Assembly: GCF_963924675.1 (NCBI RefSeq)
Contig: NC_089220.1
Location: 113,662,697-113,726,696, forward strand
Reading direction: 5' to 3'
DNA from: Phocoena phocoena
Lineage: Eukaryota > Chordata > Mammalia > Artiodactyla > Phocoenidae
Length of the DNA: 64,000 nt
Every line of letters begins with the position of its first letter. Position 1 is the stretch's first letter. The position numbers and the translations under genes were made by a program. Positions 57,820 to 64,000 of the stretch are shown here, one piece after another. The notes under the pieces are model-generated. The model was not told where the DNA came from. It saw nothing but the letters and a program-made list of their open reading frames with translations, and did no database searches.

Positions 57820-58389
57820 AAAAGAATGCTTTCTAAGAGAGATGGTAGCATCTTTGGCTACCTTGTTGTAGGCACTGTGGAGCATAATCTAATCATGTTA
57901 CTCTTGGGACACAGTCCTCTATGGGTCTCTCGCGCTCTCACACGTCTTCCTGAGTATGCCAAGAATATGAGGCCGTGACTACTTTTTACCTGAGCCATTT
58001 TTCAGAGTTGTGTTTTTGGCAAGCAACCCTGAGGAATGAGCTAAGATCTACCTCTAGAACGAAGAGGAGGCTTGCTTATTGCTGGCTGTAAAAGCAGTGC
58101 ATCCCCCAAGCTCAGTGTTCCTCAGCTGCAGTGCAAACCCACTACATGTGCAACATCTATCTGGACCCCTCTGCACTGGCCTCAAGGACTTGGGGACAAA
58201 GGTAGCTGATCTAAATACTGATGTCCATGCTGCTTGCTGTGCTGTGACTAATGAAGTCTTTAGTCTCTGACCCAGGGGGTCTCATATCTTCTGCCAGCAG
58301 TAGATTAACTCATTAACGTATGAGTGGGGTCAGATCAACCCTCAGAGAAAACAATAATTACATGTTAGTTAAACGATGACAGTTGAGCA
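57820..58389. other. Unassigned DNA
   Basis: After the L1-2 target duplication nothing is recognised. Confidence 0.45.
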
Positions 58390-58500
58390 GCAAGGACATT
58401 TAGACTCCAAGAAGGAAGGCATCTTGCTTAACTTTACACAGCTGATGATGGCAGAGCTAGAAATCAAACCTGAGTCTATCGGATTCCAAACCCCATATAT
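58390..58500 (-). repeat. MIR SINE fragment
   Basis: GGCATCTTGCTTAACTTTAC then CAGAGCTAGAAATCAAACCTG is antisense MIR. Confidence 0.7.
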
Positions 58501-58943
58501 TTTATTGGTCGCTTTCATACCATACTGAATCCTCTAGTCAGTAGAAACCATTTCATATGAAATTAACTGAGAACTTCAAATGGATTCTTCATTAAGAAAA
58601 ATAGCTGATCTTACTTAGATGTTAAGTCTGAAGTGACTTTCCCTGGAAAAGCTTACCAAATGTTACCTCTTTGGAGGGTTCGTCTACCAAGCTACACCAC
58701 TGGTTTATTTAGATTAAATGAAAGCATTTAAGTCTGGTTGTTGTGGTGTTTTTTTTGGTTTTAAAAAGAATTTTTTATCCAGCAGGCTCCAGTTCATAAA
58801 TATTATGAATATTCCTGCAAATGAAATAAACACAGCAGGAATCATTCTAATACCCATGTCGGCAGAAGTTATAAGCTTTCCACACTGGAATGGAACAAAG
58901 GCCATGAGTAACCCTAGTGACATGTGTCACTGCTATGCTGGGG
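58501..58943. other. Unassigned DNA
   Basis: No repeat or exon recognised. A short GTTTTTTTTGG run is at about 58747. Confidence 0.45.
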
Positions 58944-58958
58944 CAAGAGACCTCTTTT

Positions 58959-59290
58959 GGGGGGTTTTGCGGGGGGGGGGGAGTTAATTAATTAATTAAT
59001 TTATGGCTGCATTGGGTCTTAGTTGCTGTGCTCAGGCTTTTCTCTAGTTGCGGTGAGTGGGGGCTACTCTTTGTTGCAGTGCACGGGCTTCTCATTGCAG
59101 TGGCTTCTCTTGTTGCGGAGCATGAGCTCTAGGTGCACGGGCTTCAGTAGTTGTGGCACGCAAGCTCAGTAGTTGTGGTGCCCGGGCTTAGTTGCTCTGC
59201 GGCATGTGGGATCTTCCCAGACCAGGGCTCAAACCCATGTCCCCTGTATTGGCAGGTGGATTCTCAACCACTGTGCCACCAAGGAAGCCC
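58959..59290 (-). mobile_element. Long CHR-group SINE with odd G-rich tail side
   Basis: (TTAA)n-like spacer, GGCTGCATTGGGTCTTAGTT through GTGCCACCAAGGAAGCCC. Duplication CAAGAGACCTCTTTT (58944-58958) and CAAGAGACCTGTTTTT (59291-59306). Between the left duplication and the SINE lies GGGGGGTTTTGC and a run of 12 or more G (58959-58981) instead of a T-run. Confidence 0.92.
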
Positions 59291-59305
59291 CAAGAGACCT
59301 GTTTT

Positions 59306-59520
59306 TAAGACTTTTTTTTTTTTAAAGCAGATTTAGGCTCCCAGAAACAATGAGAGGAAGGAACAGAGATTTCTCACATGCCCCTGCCCCTACACATGCA
59401 TAGCCTCCCCCTTTAACAACATCCCTTACCAAAGTAGTACATTTGTCACAACTGATGAACCTACAATGACATGTCATTATCACCCAAAGTCCATAGTTTA
59501 TATGAGGGTTTGCTTCAAGA
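59306..59520 (-). repeat. Old L1 3' UTR fragment (L1M-type)
   Basis: T-run, then GACATGTCATTATCACCCAA and CATAGTTTATATGAGGG. The sequence ATTTGTCACAACTGATGAACC shared by old L1M 3' ends supports the call. Confidence 0.7.
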
Positions 59521-59689
59521 GACTTTTTATTGATTAAAAACAGAATATCACTTATTGACAGAAAATCCTTATGTTGCTAGAACACCCAGTGAGCTTGCTA
59601 AAAATACTCTCTGCAGTGTCTGGTATCTAGGAAACATTCAGTAATTGGTAGATATTGTGATTAGATGCTTGGTAAATGCCTTCTCAGTG

Positions 59690-60640
59690 AATGACAGTTA
59701 TTTCTTCATCCATTCATGTGTTCCATAAGTGCACTGGTGATACAGCAGTGAACAAGACAAATGTTCCTGCCCTCATGGAGCTTATGTTCTAGAGCAGGGG
59801 TCCCCAACCCCCAGACCACAGACCGGTAGCAGTCCGTGGCCTGTTAGGAACCAGGCCACACAGCAGGAGGTGAGTGGCAGGTGAGCGAGCGAAGATTCAT
59901 CTGTATTTACAGCCGCTCCCCATTGATCGCATTACTGCCTGAGCTCTGCCTCCTTTCAGATCAGCGGCGGCATTAGATTCTCATAGGAGCACGAACCCTA
60001 CTTGAACTGCGCGTGTGAGGGATCTAGGCTGCGTGCTCCTTATGAGACTCTAATGCCTGGTGATGATCTGAGGTGGAGCTGAGACGGTGATGCTAGCGGC
60101 TGCAAATACAGATTATCGTGAGCAGAGAGGTTTGATTGCAGAGACCATCATAAGTCAATTGCTTGCAGACTCATATCAAAACCCTATCAGCGAGTGGCAA
60201 GTGAAAACAAGCTCAGGACTCCCACTGATTCTGCATTATGGTGAGTTGTATAATTATTTCATTACATATTACAATGTAATAATAGTAGAAATAAAGTGTA
60301 CAATAAATGTAATGTGTTTGAATCATCACGAAACCATCCCCTCCCCACCCCCCCAAGTCCATGGAAAAATTGTCTTCCACAAAACCAGTCCCTGGTGCCA
60401 AAAAGGTTGGGGGCTGCTATTCTAGAGGGGAGACTGATAATGAACAGATACACAAATCTAGAATGTCAGTGATGATAACGGCTCTGAAAAACGTTAAATG
60501 GGAAGAAGAGGCTAGAGAGACATAGTGTGGGTGGGGCTCTTTTAGATTATGTGGTCAGGGGAGGTCTTTGCACGGAGATGATATTTGAGTAGAAACCTGA
60601 GTAAGATATGGGAGCAACAGCGGGAAGTGATGTGGGTAAT
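59690..60640 (+). repeat. Old dispersed repeat split by a hAT element
   Basis: Left piece (59690-59794): CATTCATGTGTTCCATAAG, GATACAGCAGTGAACAAGAC, GCCCTCATGGAGCTTATGTTC. Right piece (60420-60640): GATAATGAACAGATACAC, GGTCAGGGGAGGTCTTTGC, GAGATGATATTTGAGTAG. The two pieces join into one known-looking old mammalian repeat when the 625-bp hAT is removed. Subfamily not determined. Confidence 0.7.
59795..60419 (+). mobile_element. Non-autonomous hAT DNA transposon, 625 bp
   Basis: Starts CAGGGGTCCCCAACC and ends GGTTGGGGGCTGCTA (reverse-complement ends with a few substitutions). An exact 8-bp target-site duplication, TTCTAGAG, lies at 59787-59794 and 60420-60427, the hallmark of hAT insertion. 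Interior landmarks: CTAACAGG-like TGTTAGGAACCAGGCC, CAGCGGCGGCATTAGATTCT, GATCTGAGGTGGAGCTGAG. The open frame at 60087-60425 has no transposase signature. It is the longer relative of the copy at 6127. Confidence 0.94.
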
Positions 60641-62888
60641 GCTACCTGGATTACGAATAGACATGAGAGTCACATAAAAAGGTTCCTTCGCAGCCCAGCC
60701 TCACTATGGCCTCTCTGTGGAACTCAACTCGCTGGTAGCCTGTGGATAATCCTTATGCATAGAGACAGCAAACAGAGCCTTTGGCATTGTGAATGGATGA
60801 TCAGAGGGCTCATCATTTACTGCAGGTGGCCATGTTAGAAGTAGAAATTTTTATTTTTATTTAAACTTAACACACATTGGTGTTTCTCGCAGGCCAGGCT
60901 CTGATCCCAGAGGCTGAGCGTGACTGTGCTGGGTGGTGTGACTGAGCTGTGTTTTGTTATCAGGATTGTGGGGAGAGCAGTGTGGATGGGGATAAGGAGA
61001 AATAAAAATCATGGCTTCTGTTTCCAGCAGAGCCAATCAGATGGATAAGATGCCAGACCATGGGAAGCAGGGAAACAACGAGGAAAGGGAAAGAGAGTTG
61101 TTCTGGTTATGAGCTCTTTATGGACCTGGTGTCCAGGTTGGTCTCAGTGGGCATTTTCGTGGACATTTGGTATTGGCCCAAGACAGGGGTCGGAGACACC
61201 AGCCTCTTTCTCTCAGCTTTTGCCTTAAAAGGACTTAAAGAAGAAGAATAGATTCTCTTCCCTTCTTAGCTAAAGTTGGGCGTAAAGGTGGGAGGATTAA
61301 AGAGACTTTTTGAAGACGTGGGTCTTCTCATTGAGTTGAATAACATAAATTTTATTGTCATTTTTTCTTCCTCCCTGGAAAAAGAAAAAAGATTTACTTC
61401 CATTGCAAATATTTAAGCATTTGTAGGGTTCATTTTCACAAAAGAGTTAAAACATTGGAATACCAAACATTCCCCCCTTCACTGCTTTCATTTTGGCTTT
61501 TGCTTAATTTTGTAACATTAATTCTTTGATCCTTCCAACCATAAATCATTTAAGTGACTTTGATTAAATAACTGCTTAACTTCCAAAATTCTTTGGATAA
61601 TGACTGTGTTTCTTGTCATATTCCGTACAATTATAATGAGGTTTTCCATAGCAGGTTCAAATGCCAATGCACCTGGACTCCTCCTGGCGTGCCATGATTT
61701 AAGGCAAGTTATTTCACCTCTCAAAGCTTAGCTGTAGCATTGGTAAGAAAAGTTTGGTATTTAATATACATCCACCCATGGAGAAGGTGTCGGAAATTTT
61801 ATTCAGTTAGTGTTTATAAAGGATCTTTATTGGAGACCCCAGGGAGGGTGATGCTTTAATATGCAATAGGAAATCTGCTCTTTGGACCATCTAACCGATG
61901 TTATATAATGACTTGTGTTTTGGCTCCACATTTCCTACTGAGACTTTCTTCTGGCTTCTCTGGAGACTGAGTTTTGCTGTTTTCCCAGTGGCTAAGAAAT
62001 CAGGGGTGTGGCTGCAAGTCGAACACATGCCCAGCATGGTCTTCCTTTGGTGTGGATGCCCTGATTGTGTCTGCATAGGATCAGCAGCCAGTGTCTCTAG
62101 AGGGTGTATGCAGATCTGTGAAATGCAGGACCCCTAGCTCAGCTCACAAGGTTTTATCCAAAATTCTAGCAAATTACTCTTAATTTTGCTCACCTTACAG
62201 CTTTATGAGCAATACCGGTTGACTCCCACTGACATTTATGAGTTGCTGTGTTACAAAGGTTGAGCCATTTCAGCCTGTTGAGGTTTTCCTGTGACCCCTA
62301 CGTTTACCGTAACTATTAAAGACGACAGTAAAACGTATATAATGGACATGGTTCAAATATTTCCCACTGCTTCTGCAATGATTATTTCTCTCCAAGAACA
62401 GGAGACTAGTGAAATGTGGGCTTAAGGAGAGACAGCAACAAAAACCATGGGTTTTCAAGTTTAAGCTAATATTTAACATAGGATAAAGACTACTGGTAAA
62501 TATTGATTTATCTTCCCTCCTATTCCCCTAGGGGCTTAATCTCACAGTACAGAACATTAAACAATTGTTTATTATTCCAGCAGTATTATAAAAACGATAT
62601 TGGAATTCTTTTCCTTCTTTCTTTCATTCCTTTTTTTTTTTTTTAAGAAATAAAAAACATCCAGTATCCCCGAAGGGCAGAGCAACTGCATATGAGACAA
62701 ACGACACACCCATATAGGAATAGGCCTCGCTGGGCTCTGTCCTTCACAGGCCTCTGCTTTTCTTCCTGGCCTGGATTCTTACCCGCAACAATACTTGAAA
62801 GAGTTCTTTTAACTCTAGGCTTTAAAGAGAGCAGAAAGGATTGGTGGTAAATGATTGACCCCCCGGGAGCCAGGTGAGTCATCCAGAG
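60641..62888. other. Non-repetitive DNA, 2.2 kb
   Basis: No repeat recognised except a possible decayed MIR near 61640-61745 (GGCAAGTTATTTCACCTCTC). No exon-like sequence seen. Confidence 0.45.
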
Positions 62889-63088
62889 CAGCGCTGTCTG
62901 ATAGGAACACTTGGAGATGATGGATATGTTCTGTATCTGTCATCACTGTGTGGTTACCATGGACCACACGTGGCTACTGAACCCTTGAAATGGGGCTGGT
63001 GCAACTGAGGAACTGAATTTTCAATTTTGTTTCTTTTTGAATTTAAATAGCCACATGTGGCTAGTGACTACCACATTAAACAGCACAG
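62889..63088. mobile_element. Short hAT-like DNA transposon
   Basis: Starts CAGCGCTGTCTGATAGGAAC and ends CCACATTAAACAGCACAG, imperfect inverted ends. The interior holds GATGATGGATATGTTCTGTAT and AATAGCCACATGTGGCTAG. Flanking octamers ATCCAGAG (62881-62888) and ATTTATAG (63089-63096) agree at 5 of 8 positions. Confidence 0.82.
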
Positions 63089-63291
63089 ATTTATAGGTTC
63101 TCAAGAGGTAACTTAATAGTACATATACTCCCGCATACGTACAATAAAAATAGAACTGAAATGCAGGAGTGGTTCAGATGTTACCTTGAACCCCGCTTCA
63201 CCTGGAGAATGGCACATCCTGGGACAGTCTGGCCCTCCCTGTGTGGTTGAACTTTGTCCCTGCCTCTCTTCTGTATTCCACCTTGCCTGCT

Positions 63292-64000
63292 CTTTTTTGA
63301 ATATTTAACAACTTGATTGAGATGTAAGTCACGTACCATATAACTCATGTTTTGAAAGTGTACAGTTCAGTAGTTTGTCCTATATTCACGAGGCTGTGCA
63401 ACCATCACCCCTATCAATTTCATAACATTTTCATTACCCCAAATAGAAAGCCTGTACCCATTAGCAATCACTCCCCATTTCTTCCCAAACTCTCACCCCC
63501 CAACCCCTGGCAACCACCCATCTACTTTCTGTCTCTATAGATTTTCCTAGTTTGGACATTTCCTATAGATAGCATACAATATATGCTCTTTTGTGTCTGG
63601 CTTCTTTCACCCAGCATAATGTTTCCAAAGTTCATCCATGTTGTAGCATGTGTCAGTACTTCATCCATTTTTGTTGCTGAGTAATACTCCATTGTGTGGA
63701 TGTGCCAATTTGTTTATCCATTCACCAGCTGATAGCCATTGGGTTGTTTTTGCTTTTTGGTCATTATGAAGACGGATGCTATGAATATTCGGGTGTAGGT
63801 TTTTGTGTGAATGTATGTTTTCATCCCTCTTAGGTATATACCCACGAATGAAATTGCTGGTTTCACGTGGTAACTCTATGTTTAGCCTTTCGTGGAACTG
63901 TCGGACTGTTTTCCAAAACAAGCGCACCATTTAACATTCCCATCAGCAATGTGTGAGTGTTCCAGTTTCTCTACATCCTTGCCAACACTTGCTATTATCT
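63292..64000 (-). repeat. Old L1 (L1M-type), continues past the window end
   Basis: Antisense 3' UTR (GTACAGTTCAGTAGTTTGTCC, CAACCCCTGGCAACCACCC) then ORF2 end phrases (GCTGAGTAATACTCCATTGTG, CTAAGTTAGGTATATACCC-like CTTAGGTATATACCC). The reading is cut by the window edge. Confidence 0.92.

Noticed and set aside
60087..60425. 112-codon frame inside the hAT element as a possible transposase
   Set aside because: The element is a 625-bp non-autonomous copy. The frame has no hAT dimerisation or catalytic residues recognisable.

Overview
The window is nuclear DNA from a mammal, almost certainly a cetacean or a close relative. The best evidence is the set of tRNA-derived SINEs that start GGGGCTTCCCTGG and end in GCGGTACGC or GGCTGTGTTGGG on the reverse strand, which are typical of the CHR SINE group of whales, hippos and ruminants. 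No ruminant-type Bov-B or Bov-A element was recognised. The L1 elements share one young 3' end (...CCAATAAAGATGT plus poly-A). Much older mammalian repeats (MIR, L2, L3/CR1, MER5-type hAT, old LTRs, L1M) are scattered between them. I recognise no protein-coding exon of a host gene, no functional RNA gene and no bacterial or viral gene. The window reads as intergenic or deep intronic sequence.

Layout. 1-22 kb: mostly non-repetitive DNA with old repeats: an ERVL-like LTR (1208-1750), a long L3/CR1 relic (2580-3420), an older L1 3' part (4672-5985), a small hAT element (6127-6362), L2, several MIRs, a run of MER5-type elements (12.9-14.4 kb), and an old L1 with a SINE and an LTR-like repeat inserted in it (17.9-19.0 kb). 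A young L1 3' end sits at 19.5-20.1 kb. 22.3-29.4 kb: one full-length but dead L1 (here L1-1), with a CpG-rich 5' UTR, an ORF1 broken by a late frameshift, and an ORF2 broken by several stops and frameshifts although the FADD polymerase motif is kept. 29.4-52.6 kb: single-copy DNA with SINEs, a 5'-truncated L1 on the minus strand (31981-32660), an old minus-strand L1 carrying an unclassified 515-bp insertion and a SINE (33.3-35.3 kb), another old L1 split by a hAT element (36.2-37.3 kb), and a pair of SINEs inside one target-site duplication (38.9-39.4 kb). 52.6-57.8 kb: a second long L1 (L1-2) with clear target-site duplications, a 5' UTR that looks spliced, a lost ORF2 start codon and a FAVD polymerase motif. 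57.8-64 kb: single-copy DNA, a SINE with an odd G-rich tail side, a 625-bp hAT element with an exact 8-bp duplication, a second small hAT element, and an old L1 running off the end.

How the parts relate. The window is a stratigraphy of insertions: old MIR/L2/L3/MER layers, then L1M and hAT elements, then the cetacean SINEs and young L1s, often nested. The SINEs have no coding capacity and depend on L1 enzymes for copying; the L1s here supply an example of that machinery in decayed form. The most interesting observation is that the missing 1.3 kb of the L1-2 5' UTR matches, at its edges, a GC-AG intron visible in L1-1, which suggests that L1-2 came from a spliced L1 transcript. I found no evidence of a previously undescribed biological system beyond this. 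Family names come from recognition of sequence, not from a database search, and repeat edges without a target-site duplication are approximate.
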